Notes: generated by a model from the letters alone, not told the origin. Counted from the first letter of the stretch, positions 50,692-59,273 are shown. The stretch: DNA of 64,000 nt from Streptomyces naganishii JCM 4654 (GCF_014650575.1 NZ_BMVF01000022.1:1-64000); one strand, 5' to 3'. Translations and numbers: made by a program.

Positions 50692-52077
50692 ATGACACGC
50701 GCCATCTCTCTGCACGACGTGAGCAAGACCTACACCAAGGGCGTCCGGGTGGTGGACCGGCTCTCCCTCGACATCGCGCCCGGCGAGTTCCTGGTACTGC
50801 TCGGGCCCTCCGGCTGCGGCAAGTCCACGGTGCTCAGGATGATCGCCGGACTGGAGGAGATCACCGAGGGACAGCTGCTCCTCGACGGCGAGTACGGCAA
50901 CGACCTGCCGCCCTCCGGGCGCGACATGGCGATGGTCTTCCAGAACTTCGCGCTCTACCCCAACATGACCAGCCGCGACAACATCGGCTTCCCGCTGCGC
51001 ATCGAGTCGCCCGGGGCCGACCCGCGCCACCGCGTGAACGCCACCGCCCGCATGCTCGGCATCGAGGACCTCCTCGAACGCTTCCCCAGCCAGCTCTCCG
51101 GCGGCGAACGCCAGCGCGTCGCCATGGGCCGGGCCATCGCCCGCCACCCCTCCGCCTTCCTGATGGACGAGCCGCTGTCCAACCTCGACGCCAAGCTCCG
51201 CAACCACCTGCGCGCCGAGATCGCCAAGCTGACCCGGGAGCTGGGCGTCACCACGGTCTACGTCACCCACGACCAGGCCGAGGCGATGTCGCTGGGCGAC
51301 CGGGTCGCGGTCCTGCGCGGCGGGGTGCTCCAGCAGGTCGGCACCCCGCGCGCCGTCTACGCGCTGCCGCGCAACGTCTTCGTCGCCGCCTTCATCGGCA
51401 CCCCGCGCATCAACCTCCTGCGCGGCCTGGTGCGGGCCCCGCTGGACGGCGCCATGACCATCAGCCTCGGCAAGCAGTTCCTGCGACTGCCCGAACCGCT
51501 GTCCCTGGACCACCAGTTGCTGCGCGTCCAGCAGGGCCGCGAGGTGATCGTGGGCCTGCGCTCGGAGGCCGTGCGCATCTCCCCCAGGTTCTCGGCCTCG
51601 CGCGAACAGGGGGGACTCGCATCGCCCTCGTGGGCGCGGCCCGGCGAGGTGGAGATCACCGGGCTGGTGGAGCACATGGAGTTCCAGGGGCACGAGGTCC
51701 TCGTGCACTTCGACACCGGGTCGCGCCCCGCCGTCGTACCGGACCTGGAGGCCGCGCGCCCGTCCCGCCGTCCGGTGCGGCGGCGCCGGCGCGAGGGCAC
51801 CGTCCTGGAACGCCTGCGCGAGAAGGCGGGCACCCTGCGCGCGGGTCCCGTGGTGGTGATGGACCACCCCGCGGACACCGGCCCGGACCCGGACACGGCC
51901 CTGTCCCCGGACGGGCGCCTGCCCGGCGACCTGGTCGTGCGCACCACTCCCGACATCCGGCTCCGGTACGGCATGCAGGTGCCGCTCCTGGTCGACCTCG
52001 CCCACCTCTTCGTCTTCGACCAGCACGGCGAGCGCATCTGCCCGGCCCCGGACCATCTGCCCGACCTGGAGGAGTGA
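50692..52077 (+). CDS. MsiK/UgpC-like sugar ABC transporter ATPase, enlarged
   Basis: ATP-binding protein of 461 aa of the carbohydrate-importer group. Walker A LLGPSGCGKSTVLRMI, Q-loop MVFQNFALYPNM, signature LSGGERQRVAMGRA, Walker B AFLMDEPLSNLDAKL and His-loop VYVTHDQAEAMSL are intact. The C-terminal regulatory OB domain is interrupted by an Arg-rich insert of about 60 residues (SRRPVRRRRREGTVLERLRE), making it about 80-90 residues longer than usual. No permease or binding protein is adjacent, so it may serve distant transporters as MsiK does. ATG at 50692 follows GGGGGG; a GTG nine codons upstream is possible. Confidence 0.88.
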   Translation: MTRAISLHDVSKTYTKGVRVVDRLSLDIAPGEFLVLLGPSGCGKSTVLRMIAGLEEITEGQLLLDGEYGNDLPPSGRDMAMVFQNFALYPNMTSRDNIGFPLRIESPGADPRHRVNATARMLGIEDLLERFPSQLSGGERQRVAMGRAIARHPSAFLMDEPLSNLDAKLRNHLRAEIAKLTRELGVTTVYVTHDQAEAMSLGDRVAVLRGGVLQQVGTPRAVYALPRNVFVAAFIGTPRINLLRGLVRAPLDGAMTISLGKQFLRLPEPLSLDHQLLRVQQGREVIVGLRSEAVRISPRFSASREQGGLASPSWARPGEVEITGLVEHMEFQGHEVLVHFDTGSRPAVVPDLEAARPSRRPVRRRRREGTVLERLREKAGTLRAGPVVVMDHPADTGPDPDTALSPDGRLPGDLVVRTTPDIRLRYGMQVPLLVDLAHLFVFDQHGERICPAPDHLPDLEE

Positions 52078-52112
52078 CCCCGGACACCCCGCCGGACGCG
52101 TCTGGCGCCGGA

Positions 52113-52131
52113 AAACTATCGGCGCTAGTTT
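52113..52131. promoter_or_regulatory. TetR-type operator before the aldehyde dehydrogenase (site A)
   Basis: AAACTATCGGCGCTAGTTT is a palindrome (17 of 19 bases symmetric counting the centre) 91 bases before the aldehyde dehydrogenase start. It matches the site before the acyl-CoA dehydrogenase at 57.7 kb at 15 of 19 positions. Confidence 0.7.
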
Positions 52132-52221
52132 ATGGGGTCAGTCGGTAGGTTGTGACGCGCACCGGCACGGCCGTGCGAGCGAGCCGGGCGCCACGACGTA
52201 CGCCCGCCCCGGAGGAGCACC

Positions 52222-53610
52222 ATGAAGGCACACGACGGCATGTACATCGACGGCGCCTGGCGCCCCGCCGCCGGCCGGGACGCCATCGAGGTGGTGAACC
52301 CGGCCGACGAGCAGGTCATCGCCACCGTCCCCGCGGGCACCGCCGAGGACGTCGACGCGGCCGTGCGCGCCGCCCGCGCCGCCTTCCCCGCCTGGGCGGC
52401 CACCCCGCCCGCCGAGCGCGCCGCCCGCCTCGCGGCCCTGCGGGACGTCCTCGTCGCTCGCAAGGACGAGATCGCCGAGACCGTCACCGCCGAGCTCGGC
52501 TCGCCGCTGCCGTTCTCCCAGGCGGTCCACGCGGGCGTTCCGATCGCGGTCGCCGGCTCCTACGCCGACCTGGCCGCGACGTACGCCTTCGAGGAGAAGG
52601 TCGGCAACTCCACCGTGTTCCACGAGCCGGTCGGCGTGGTCGGCGCGATCACCCCCTGGAACTACCCGCTGCACCAGATCGTCGCCAAGGCGGCCCCCGC
52701 GCTGGCCGCCGGCTGCACGATCGTGCTCAAGCCCGCCGAGGACACCCCGCTCACCGCCCAGCTGTTCGCCGAGGCGGTCGACGAGGCGGGGATCCCGGCC
52801 GGGGTGTTCAACCTGGTCACCGGGCTCGGCCCGGTCGCCGGGCAGGCCCTCGCCGAACACCCCGGCGTCGACCTCGTCTCCTTCACCGGCTCCACCGCCG
52901 TGGGCAGGCGCATCGGCGCCACCGCGGGCGCCGCCGTCAAGAAGGTCGCCCTGGAGCTGGGCGGCAAGTCCGCCAACGTCATCCTGCCGAGCGCCGACCT
53001 CGCCAAGGCGGTGAACGTCGGCGTCGCCAACGTCATGTCCAACTCCGGCCAGACGTGCAGCGCGTGGACCCGCATGCTGGTCCACCGCGACCAGTACGAC
53101 GAGGCGGTGGAGCTGGCCGCCGCGGCCGCCGCGAAGTACGGCGACCGCATCGGCCCGGTGGTCAACGCCAAGCAGCGCTCGCGCGTGCTCGGTTACATCG
53201 AGAAGGGCGTCGCCGAGGGCGCCCGCATCGTCGCGGGCGGCCCCGAATCCCCGTACGAGCGCGGCTACTTCGTCAGCCCCACCGTCCTCGCCGACGTCAC
53301 CCCCGGCATGACCGTCGCCCAGGAGGAGATCTTCGGCCCGGTCCTGTCCGTCCTGCGCTACGACGACGAGGACGACGCCCTGCGCATCGCCAACGGCACG
53401 GTGTACGGCCTGGCCGGCGCGGTCTGGGCTGGCGACGAGGCCGAGGCGGTCGCCTTCGCCCGGCGGATGGAGACCGGCCAGGTCGACATCAACGGCGGCC
53501 GGTTCAACCCCCTTGCCCCGTTCGGCGGTTACAAGCAGTCCGGCGTCGGCCGCGAGCTCGGCGCGCACGGGCTGGCCGAGTACCTCCAGACCAAGTCGCT
53601 TCAGTTCTGA
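52222..53610 (+). CDS. NAD(P)-dependent aldehyde dehydrogenase
   Basis: Enzyme of 462 aa that oxidises an aldehyde to an acid. GAITPWNYPL binds the substrate channel, FTGSTAVGRRI is the cofactor loop, and the catalytic residues are Glu245 (LELGGKSANVI) and Cys279 (NSGQTCSAWTRM). GQVDINGGRFNPLAPFGGYKQSGVGRELG is a standard C terminus. ATG at 52222 has GGAGGAG four bases upstream. The alcohol dehydrogenase gene follows after 59 bases, so the pair could turn an alcohol into an acid by two steps. A TetR-type operator precedes it. Confidence 0.95.
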   Translation: MKAHDGMYIDGAWRPAAGRDAIEVVNPADEQVIATVPAGTAEDVDAAVRAARAAFPAWAATPPAERAARLAALRDVLVARKDEIAETVTAELGSPLPFSQAVHAGVPIAVAGSYADLAATYAFEEKVGNSTVFHEPVGVVGAITPWNYPLHQIVAKAAPALAAGCTIVLKPAEDTPLTAQLFAEAVDEAGIPAGVFNLVTGLGPVAGQALAEHPGVDLVSFTGSTAVGRRIGATAGAAVKKVALELGGKSANVILPSADLAKAVNVGVANVMSNSGQTCSAWTRMLVHRDQYDEAVELAAAAAAKYGDRIGPVVNAKQRSRVLGYIEKGVAEGARIVAGGPESPYERGYFVSPTVLADVTPGMTVAQEEIFGPVLSVLRYDDEDDALRIANGTVYGLAGAVWAGDEAEAVAFARRMETGQVDINGGRFNPLAPFGGYKQSGVGRELGAHGLAEYLQTKSLQF

Positions 53611-53669
53611 CCCCTTCCAGTTCCAGGCCAGTCCTTTCAAGTCCCAGCCGACCCAGGAGCCACGCCACC

Positions 53670-54755
53670 ATGGCCGTACGTGCCGCCGTCCTGCCCGCCA
53701 TCGGCGCCCCGCTGGAGATCACGGAGATCGAGCTGCCCGAGCCCGGCCCCGGCCAGGTCCGCGTGCGCCTGGCCGCCGCCGGGGTCTGCCACTCCGACCT
53801 GTCGCTGGCCAACGGCACCATGCGCGTGCCGGTCCCGGCCGTCCTGGGCCACGAGGGCGCGGGCACCGTCCTCGCCGTCGGCGAAGGGGTCGCCCACGTC
53901 TCGCCCGGCGACCGAGTGGTCCTCAACTGGGCGCCCTCCTGCGGCGAGTGCCACGCCTGCTCGCTCGGCGAGGTGTGGCTGTGCGCCAACGCGCTGAACG
54001 GCGCCGCCGGCGTCCACGCCACCCGCGCCGCCGACGGCGCCGAGCTGCACCCCGGCCTCAACGTCGCCGCCTTCGCCGAGGAGACGGTGGTCGCCGCCCC
54101 CTGCGTGCTCCCGCTGCCCGACGGCGTGCCGCTCGCCGACGCCGCCCTGCTGGGCTGCGCCGTCCTCACCGGATACGGCGCCGTCCACCACTCGGCGCGG
54201 GTGCGCGAGGGCGAGAGCGTCGCGGTGTTCGGCGTCGGCGGGGTGGGCCTGGCCACCCTCCAGGCCGCCCGGATCGCGGGCGCGGCGAAGATCGTCGCCG
54301 TCGACGTGACCCCGGAGAAGGAGGAACTCGCGCGGCGCGCGGGCGCCACCGACTACGTCGTCGCCTCCGCGAACACCCCCCGCGAGATCCGCGCCCTCAC
54401 CGGCGGGCAGGGCGTCGACGTCTCCGTGGAGTGCGCGGGCCGTGCGGTCAGCATCCGCGCCGCCTGGGAGTCCACCCGGCGCGGTGGCCGCACCACGGTC
54501 GTCGGCATCGGCGGCAAGGACGAGCAGGTCACCTTCAACGCCCTGGAGATCTTCCACTGGGGCCGCACCCTGTCCGGCTGCGTCTACGGCAACTGCGACC
54601 CCGCCGAGGACCTGCCCCTCCTCGCCGCCCACGTCCGCGCCGGAAGCCTGGACCTCACCGCCCTGGTGACCGAACGCATCACCCTGGACGGCATCCCGTC
54701 CGCCTTCGAAAACATGCAGGCGAGCAAGGGCGCCCGCGCCCTGGTCACCTTCTGA
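53670..54755 (+). CDS. Zinc-dependent alcohol dehydrogenase (MDR family)
   Basis: Enzyme of 361 aa. Catalytic zinc ligands are Cys40 (AGVCHSD) and His61-Glu62 (LGHEGAG), with structural zinc at Cys91, Cys94, Cys97 and Cys105 (CGECHACSLGEVWLC). NAD binding is FGVGGVGLATLQAARIAGA. NAQAS-like FENMQASKGARALVTF ends the protein. It resembles class III-like, aryl- or NDMA-type alcohol dehydrogenases; the substrate is unknown. ATG at 53670 has AGGAG ten bases upstream. It is second in an operon with the aldehyde dehydrogenase. Confidence 0.94.
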   Translation: MAVRAAVLPAIGAPLEITEIELPEPGPGQVRVRLAAAGVCHSDLSLANGTMRVPVPAVLGHEGAGTVLAVGEGVAHVSPGDRVVLNWAPSCGECHACSLGEVWLCANALNGAAGVHATRAADGAELHPGLNVAAFAEETVVAAPCVLPLPDGVPLADAALLGCAVLTGYGAVHHSARVREGESVAVFGVGGVGLATLQAARIAGAAKIVAVDVTPEKEELARRAGATDYVVASANTPREIRALTGGQGVDVSVECAGRAVSIRAAWESTRRGGRTTVVGIGGKDEQVTFNALEIFHWGRTLSGCVYGNCDPAEDLPLLAAHVRAGSLDLTALVTERITLDGIPSAFENMQASKGARALVTF

Positions 54756-54771
54756 CCCCCACGCGGCCCCC

Positions 54772-55260
54772 CACCTCACGGCACCGGCCCGGGACGGGCG
54801 CTCCCGCTTTGCGGCTTCCGCCCGGGGCGGGGGCTCGCCTTACGGCGCCGGCTCGGGGCCCTAGCTTCTGCCTCACGGCACCGGTTGGGGGCGGGTGCCT
54901 TTGCCTCACGGCACCGGTTCGGGGCGGGACGCCCCCATACGGCACGCGCTTCGGCGGCGGGCGCGTCCGCATGACGGCGTCCCGGGGTGGGCGGCCCCGC
55001 CTTGCGGCTTGCGCTCGGCGCGGGGCGCACTGCTTACGGCGCCGGTTCGGGGCGGGTGCGCCTGCCCTGGCTTCGCTCGGGCCGTGACGTCCGCCTCTCG
55101 GTATGCGGCCGGGACGGAGCGCCTGCCTGCGGCTTCCGCTCGGCGCGGGCGGCCCGTACGGCAGCCGCGCCGGGTGGGGGCGGCTGCCGTACGGGTCGTG
55201 GTCGGCGGCTTGCCGCCGTTCTACGGCACTCGTTCGGGGCGCGGCCGGTTCTCCGCCGTG
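54772..55260. repeat. Degenerate tandem array of ~33-bp units
   Basis: About 13-15 imperfect units, each resembling CTTACGGCACCGGTTCGGGG followed by CGGGTGCGCCTGC. Clear units begin near 54776, 54808, 54840, 54872, 54904, 54937, 54968, 55001 and 55032. Units keep the (T/C)ACGGC start and CGG(T/C)TCGGGGCGGG centre; later copies decay. The array separates the alcohol dehydrogenase gene from the EamA gene and runs into the 3' end of the latter. No gene in it is credible. Confidence 0.85.
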
Positions 55261-56153
55261 GGCCGGTCGTGACGTCGTCGGTGAGGCCGGGATCTCGATA
55301 CCGCCACGCCCGCCAGGCACAGCACCCCGCCGCCCAGCGTCAGTCGGCCCGGCACCTCGCCGAGCGCCAGCCATGACATCAGGACCACCAGCGCGGGCAC
55401 CGCGTACGTCGTCGCGCCCATCCGGCTCGCGGTCGTCCGGGCCAGGGCGTAGGCCCAGGTGGTGAACGCCAGCGCGGTCGGGAAGACGCCCAGGTAGACC
55501 ATGTTCAGTGTGGCCGGCAGCGGCGCGCGGGCCGCCTCGTGGACCAGTTGCCCGGCGAACGGCAGGCAGGCCGCCGCGCCCACCAGACAGCCGTACGTCG
55601 TCACCTGGAGCGCGCTCGCCCGGCCCAGCGCCGGCTTCTGCGCCACGACACCGCAGGCGTAGGCGAGGGCCGCGAGCAGGCACAGCACCACTCCGACCAG
55701 CGACGACCCGCCCCCGCCGGACATCGAGAGCCCGACGGTCACCGCGCCCGCGAAGGACACGCCCATGCCCGCCAGCAGCCTCGGCGGCATCGGATCGCCG
55801 AGCAGCCGCGCCGAGAGCAGCGCGATCAGCAGCGGGCCCACGTTGACCACGAGGGCGGCGGTCCCGGCGTCCACCCGCTGCTCGCCCCAGTTCAGCGCGA
55901 CCATGTAGAAGCCGAACCACAGCACCCCCGACAGCGCGATCCCGCGCCACGCCGTCCGCGGCGGCAGGCCCTCCCGCCGTACGAGACAGATGGCGACGAG
56001 AGTCACCGCCCCGGCCAGCAGCCGTCCCAGCGCCAGCGCACCGGGTGAGTACACGTCGCCCGCACTGCGGATCGACACGAAGGCCGAGGCCCAGAGCACC
56101 ACGGTGACGGCGGCCGCACCGGCGGCCAGGCGACCGGGGGTGAACTTCATCAT
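55221..56153 (-). CDS. EamA-family (DMT) transporter
   Basis: Membrane protein of 310 aa with ten hydrophobic helices in two EamA halves. The first has WASAFVSIRSAGDVYSPGALALGRLL and the second LAYACGVVAQKPALGR with YLGVFPTALAFTTWAYALART, both typical of the drug/metabolite exporter superfamily. Substrate is unknown. Its last residues overlap the end of the degenerate repeat array. ATG at 56153 has GGAG close by. An 8-bp tandem repeat lies just upstream; the ArsR gene further upstream may control it. Confidence 0.92.
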   Translation of the reverse strand: MMKFTPGRLAAGAAAVTVVLWASAFVSIRSAGDVYSPGALALGRLLAGAVTLVAICLVRREGLPPRTAWRGIALSGVLWFGFYMVALNWGEQRVDAGTAALVVNVGPLLIALLSARLLGDPMPPRLLAGMGVSFAGAVTVGLSMSGGGGSSLVGVVLCLLAALAYACGVVAQKPALGRASALQVTTYGCLVGAAACLPFAGQLVHEAARAPLPATLNMVYLGVFPTALAFTTWAYALARTTASRMGATTYAVPALVVLMSWLALGEVPGRLTLGGGVLCLAGVAVSRSRPHRRRHDRPTAENRPRPERVP

Positions 56154-56161
56154 GTCTCCAG

Positions 56162-56201
56162 AGGTCAGCAGGTCAGCAGGTCAGCAGGTCAGTAGGTCAG
56201 G
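56162..56201. repeat. Five 8-bp tandem repeats in the EamA leader
   Basis: AGGTCAGC occurs three times (56162, 56170, 56178), then AGGTCAGT (56186) and AGGTCAGG (56194). The array starts nine bases upstream of the EamA start codon. Confidence 0.97.
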
Positions 56202-56260
56202 CGGCTCGACGGCACGCGAGCTCGCGGTTCCCGGACGGGGAGGCCGGGCGGGTACCCGGC

Positions 56261-56971
56261 TCAGCGCAGGGCCGTAGTGGCGATGCCCAGCAGGTCGGAC
56301 AGCGCGCGCTCGCCCGCCGGTGTCACCTTCACGGCCCGCTCGGTGCCGACGCGCACGCACCAGCCCGCGTCCAGCGCGTGCCGGCACAGCGCGGCGCCCG
56401 CGACGCCCGCGAGATGGGGCCGGCGCTCGGTCCAGTCGAGGCAGGCGCGGGCCAGCGGGCGCCGGCCGCGTCGGTCAAGCCCGATGCCCACCGCGCCGAA
56501 CCACCCCACCCCGGCGTCCGTGAGCGCGAACCCGGTGTCCTGCCGCAGCAGTCCGCGCGCGGTCAGCGCGTCGGTCACCGCGATCCCGAGCCGCCCGGCG
56601 AGATGGTCGTAGCAGGTGCGTCCCCGCGCCATCGCCGATCCGGCGCTCGCCTCCCGCAGACCGCGCGGCGGCCGGACCGCCCCTGGCGCGACCTGCGCGG
56701 CGAGGTCCTCCACGAGCTGGGCCACCCGCGCGTCGGCCAGCCGCACGTACCGGTGCCGCCCCTGCCGTTCCTCGACGAGCAGCCCGCCCGCGACCAGCTT
56801 GCCCAGGTGCTCGCTCAGCGTGGACGCGGCGACGCCCGCGTGCCGGGCCAGTTCACCGGCCGTCCACGCCCGCCCGTCGAGCAGCGCCAGCAGACAGGCG
56901 GCCCGCGTCTCGTCGGCGATGAGAGCGGCGAGGGCGGCGAGTCCGGGCGCCTGGGGGTTCTTGGCGGTCAT
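56261..56971 (-). CDS. ArsR-family winged-helix regulator
   Basis: Regulator of 236 aa. The N-terminal helix-turn-helix reads ALIADETRAACLLALLDGRAWTAGELARHAGVAASTLSEHLGKLVAGGLLVEERQGRHRYVRLA. The remaining 130 residues form an extra C-terminal domain (CYDHLAGRLGIAVTDALTARGLL), found in a common actinobacterial subgroup of ArsR-like regulators, and no metal-binding Cys cluster is seen. It precedes the EamA gene on the same strand, with 107 bases between them, so it may regulate it. ATG at 56971 is chosen over an in-frame ATG six codons upstream. Confidence 0.9.
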   Translation of the reverse strand: MTAKNPQAPGLAALAALIADETRAACLLALLDGRAWTAGELARHAGVAASTLSEHLGKLVAGGLLVEERQGRHRYVRLADARVAQLVEDLAAQVAPGAVRPPRGLREASAGSAMARGRTCYDHLAGRLGIAVTDALTARGLLRQDTGFALTDAGVGWFGAVGIGLDRRGRRPLARACLDWTERRPHLAGVAGAALCRHALDAGWCVRVGTERAVKVTPAGERALSDLLGIATTALR

Positions 56972-57017
56972 GCGACCAGCATGCGGCACGCACGCTTCGG
57001 CGCCCGCCGAAGTGTCC

Positions 57018-57659
57018 TTACGCCTGCTGCCCGGCCCGCTCGTACTGCCGCGCCAGCCCGTCGAGCAGCGCCGTCAGACCCGCCTCGAAGGCCCGCTCGT
57101 CGATCTTCTCCTGCTGCTCGGCCAGCAGGTGCGCCTGCCCGAGGTGCGGATAGTCGGCCGGGTCGTAGGCGCTGGCGTCGTCCACGAAACCGCCGGCGAA
57201 GGAGCCGAGCGCGGAGCCCATGATGAAGTACCGCATCAGCGCGCCGATGGAGGTCGCCTGGGCCGGCGGCCAGCCCGCCTCGACCATCGCGCCGTAGACC
57301 GCGTCGGCCAGCCGCAGCGCGGCGGGGCGGCGGCCGGGGCCACGGGCGAGCACCGGCACGATGTTCGGGTGGTCGCGCAACGCGGCCCGGTAGGAGACCG
57401 CCCAGTCGTGCAGCGCGGTCCGCCAGTCCCGGCCGTCCTCGAACATCGACAGGTCGACCTGCGCGCTCACCGAGTCCGCGACCGCCTCCAGGATCTCGTC
57501 CTTGGTGCGGAAGTGGTTGTAGAGCGACGGGCCGCTCACCCCCAGTTCGGCGGCGAGGCGGCGGGTGGAGACGGCCGCCAGGCCCTCCGCGTCCACGAGG
57601 TCCCGCGCCGTGACGACGATGCGGTCGGTGCTCAGCAGGGGCTTGCGCGGTCGGGCCAT
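57018..57659 (-). CDS. TetR-family regulator, TetR_C type
   Basis: Regulator of 213 aa. The helix-turn-helix is IVVTARDLVDAEGLAAVSTRRLAAELGVSGPSLYNHFRTKDEILEAVADSV. The C-terminal ligand domain has DHPNIVPVLARGPGRRPAALRLAD and a dimer helix. It is divergent from the acyl-CoA dehydrogenase gene, with a 19-23 bp palindrome between them. A near-copy of that palindrome lies upstream of the aldehyde dehydrogenase 5.6 kb away, so this repressor probably controls both. ATG at 57659. Confidence 0.92.
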   Translation of the reverse strand: MARPRKPLLSTDRIVVTARDLVDAEGLAAVSTRRLAAELGVSGPSLYNHFRTKDEILEAVADSVSAQVDLSMFEDGRDWRTALHDWAVSYRAALRDHPNIVPVLARGPGRRPAALRLADAVYGAMVEAGWPPAQATSIGALMRYFIMGSALGSFAGGFVDDASAYDPADYPHLGQAHLLAEQQEKIDERAFEAGLTALLDGLARQYERAGQQA

Positions 57660-57683
57660 GGCGCACATAGTAGGGCTGCGGCA

Positions 57684-57706
57684 TTAAACTAGCAGTGCTA
57701 ATTTAA
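57684..57706. promoter_or_regulatory. TetR operator of the acyl-CoA dehydrogenase (site B)
   Basis: The core AAACTAGCAGTGCTAATTT (57686-57704) is extended by TT and AA to a 23-bp palindrome with few mismatches. It lies between the divergent TetR and acyl-CoA dehydrogenase genes, 31 bases from the latter's start. Confidence 0.85.
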
Positions 57707-57736
57707 AGGTTCAGCGTTCAACAGGGGTGATCCGTC

Positions 57737-58888
57737 ATGAATCTCGAACTCAGCGAGGAGCAGGCCGCGGTCCGCCGGCTCGCCCGGGACTTCGTCGAGC
57801 GCGAGATCGCCCCGAACGTCGTCGCCTGGGACCGCGCCGAAGAGGTCGACCGGTCCCTCGTGAAGAAGCTCGGCGAGGTCGGCTTCCTCGGCCTGACCGT
57901 CGACGAGGAGTACGGCGGCTCGGGCGGCGACCACCTCGCGTACTGCCTGGTCACCGAGGAGCTGGGCCGCGGCGACTCCTCCGTGCGCGGCATCGTCTCC
58001 GTCTCGCTCGGCCTGGTCGCCAAGACCATCGCCGCCTGGGGCGACGAGGAGCAGAAGAGGCGCTGGCTGCCCGGCCTGACCTCCGGCGAGTACGTCGGCT
58101 GCTTCGGCCTCACCGAGCCCGGCACCGGCTCCGACGCCGGCAACCTCGCCACCCGGGCCGTGCGCGACGGCGACGACTACGTCATCAACGGCACGAAGAT
58201 GTTCATCACCAACGGCACCTGGGCCGACGTCGTCCTGCTCTTCGCCCGCTCCACCGACGCGCCCGGACACAAGGGCGTCTCCGCCTTCCTCGTCCCCACC
58301 GACACGCCCGGCCTGACCCGCAGGACCATCCACGGCAAGCTGGGCCTGCGCGGCCAGGCGACCGCCGAGCTGGTCCTGGAGGACGTGCGCGTGCCGGCCT
58401 CGGCGATGCTGGCCCCGGAGGGCAAGGGCTTCTCGGTGGCCATGTCCGCGCTGGCCAAGGGGCGGATGTCGGTGGCCGCAGGCTGCGTCGGCATAGCCCA
58501 GGCCGCCCTGGACGCGGCGGTGCGCTACGCGGGGGAGCGCGAGCAGTTCGGGAAGACCATCGCCCACCACCAGCTCGTACAGGAGCTGATCAGCGACATC
58601 GCCGTCGACGTGGACGCCGCCCGGCTGCTGACCTGGCGGGTCGCCGACCTCGTCGACCGGGGGCAGCCCTTCGCCGTGGAGTCCTCCAAGGCCAAGCTGT
58701 TCGCCTCCGAGGCCGCCGTGCGCGCCGCCAACAACGCCCTCCAGGTCTTCGGCGGCTACGGCTACATCGACGAGTACCCGGCGGGCAAGCTGCTGCGCGA
58801 CGCGCGCGTGATGACCCTGTACGAGGGCACCAGCCAGATCCAGAAGCTGGTGATCGGCCGCGCGCTGACCGGGGTCTCGGCTTTCTGA
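57737..58888 (+). CDS. Acyl-CoA dehydrogenase
   Basis: FAD enzyme of 383 aa introducing the alpha-beta double bond in acyl-CoA. The N-terminal helices start MNLELSEEQAAVRRLARDFVEREIAP, the middle beta domain has CFGLTEPGTGSDAGNL and FITNGTWAD, and the C-terminal domain has QVFGGYGYIDEYPAGKLLRD with catalytic Glu363 in LYEGTSQIQ. This Glu position is that of short- and branched-chain enzymes. Preferred acyl chain cannot be told. ATG at 57737 has GGGGTGAT upstream. A TetR operator lies in its promoter. Confidence 0.95.
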   Translation: MNLELSEEQAAVRRLARDFVEREIAPNVVAWDRAEEVDRSLVKKLGEVGFLGLTVDEEYGGSGGDHLAYCLVTEELGRGDSSVRGIVSVSLGLVAKTIAAWGDEEQKRRWLPGLTSGEYVGCFGLTEPGTGSDAGNLATRAVRDGDDYVINGTKMFITNGTWADVVLLFARSTDAPGHKGVSAFLVPTDTPGLTRRTIHGKLGLRGQATAELVLEDVRVPASAMLAPEGKGFSVAMSALAKGRMSVAAGCVGIAQAALDAAVRYAGEREQFGKTIAHHQLVQELISDIAVDVDAARLLTWRVADLVDRGQPFAVESSKAKLFASEAAVRAANNALQVFGGYGYIDEYPAGKLLRDARVMTLYEGTSQIQKLVIGRALTGVSAF

Positions 58889-58948
58889 GTACGTCCCTGA
58901 GTATTCCGGCGGATGTGGCGGGGGCCACGTCCTCCGATGATCGGTGCC

Positions 58949-59236
58949 ATGAGTGACACACCGGTCAAGCAGCAGAACACGGCCGCCTTCTACGGCCAGG
59001 CCGTCGCCTCCTTCGCCATCGCCATGGTGGCCACCGCGATCGGCATCTTCCGGCTGAGCGCCGACGCCTGGGTGCGGTCCTTCCTGGCGATCGCCGTCCT
59101 CTACCTCGTCACCTCGGCCTTCACCCTCGCCAAGGTCGTACGGGACCGCCAGGAGGCCGGGCAGATCGTCAGCCGGGTCGACCAGGCCCGGCTGGAGAAG
59201 CTGCTCGCCGAGCACGACCCCTTCGAGAAGCTGTGA
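58949..59236 (+). CDS. YiaA/YiaB two-helix domain membrane protein
   Basis: Small protein of 95 aa. Two transmembrane helices (about 20-38 and 44-66, FAIAMVATAIGIFRL and VRSFLAIAVLYLVTSAFTLAKVVRD) match the YiaAB family, followed by a charged cytoplasmic tail. Function is unknown. ATG at 58949 is favoured; one two codons upstream exists. It follows the acyl-CoA dehydrogenase by 60 bases and may be cotranscribed. A strong terminator comes after it. Confidence 0.88.
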   Translation: MSDTPVKQQNTAAFYGQAVASFAIAMVATAIGIFRLSADAWVRSFLAIAVLYLVTSAFTLAKVVRDRQEAGQIVSRVDQARLEKLLAEHDPFEKL

Positions 59237-59245
59237 GAAAGTGAC

Positions 59246-59272
59246 GCGATCGCCCCGCTGCCGGGCGATCGC
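59246..59272 (+). terminator. Terminator after the YiaAB gene
   Basis: A perfect 10-bp stem, GCGATCGCCC (59246-59255) with GGGCGATCGC (59263-59272), loop of 7, nine bases after the stop codon. Confidence 0.82.
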
Positions 59273-59273
59273 G

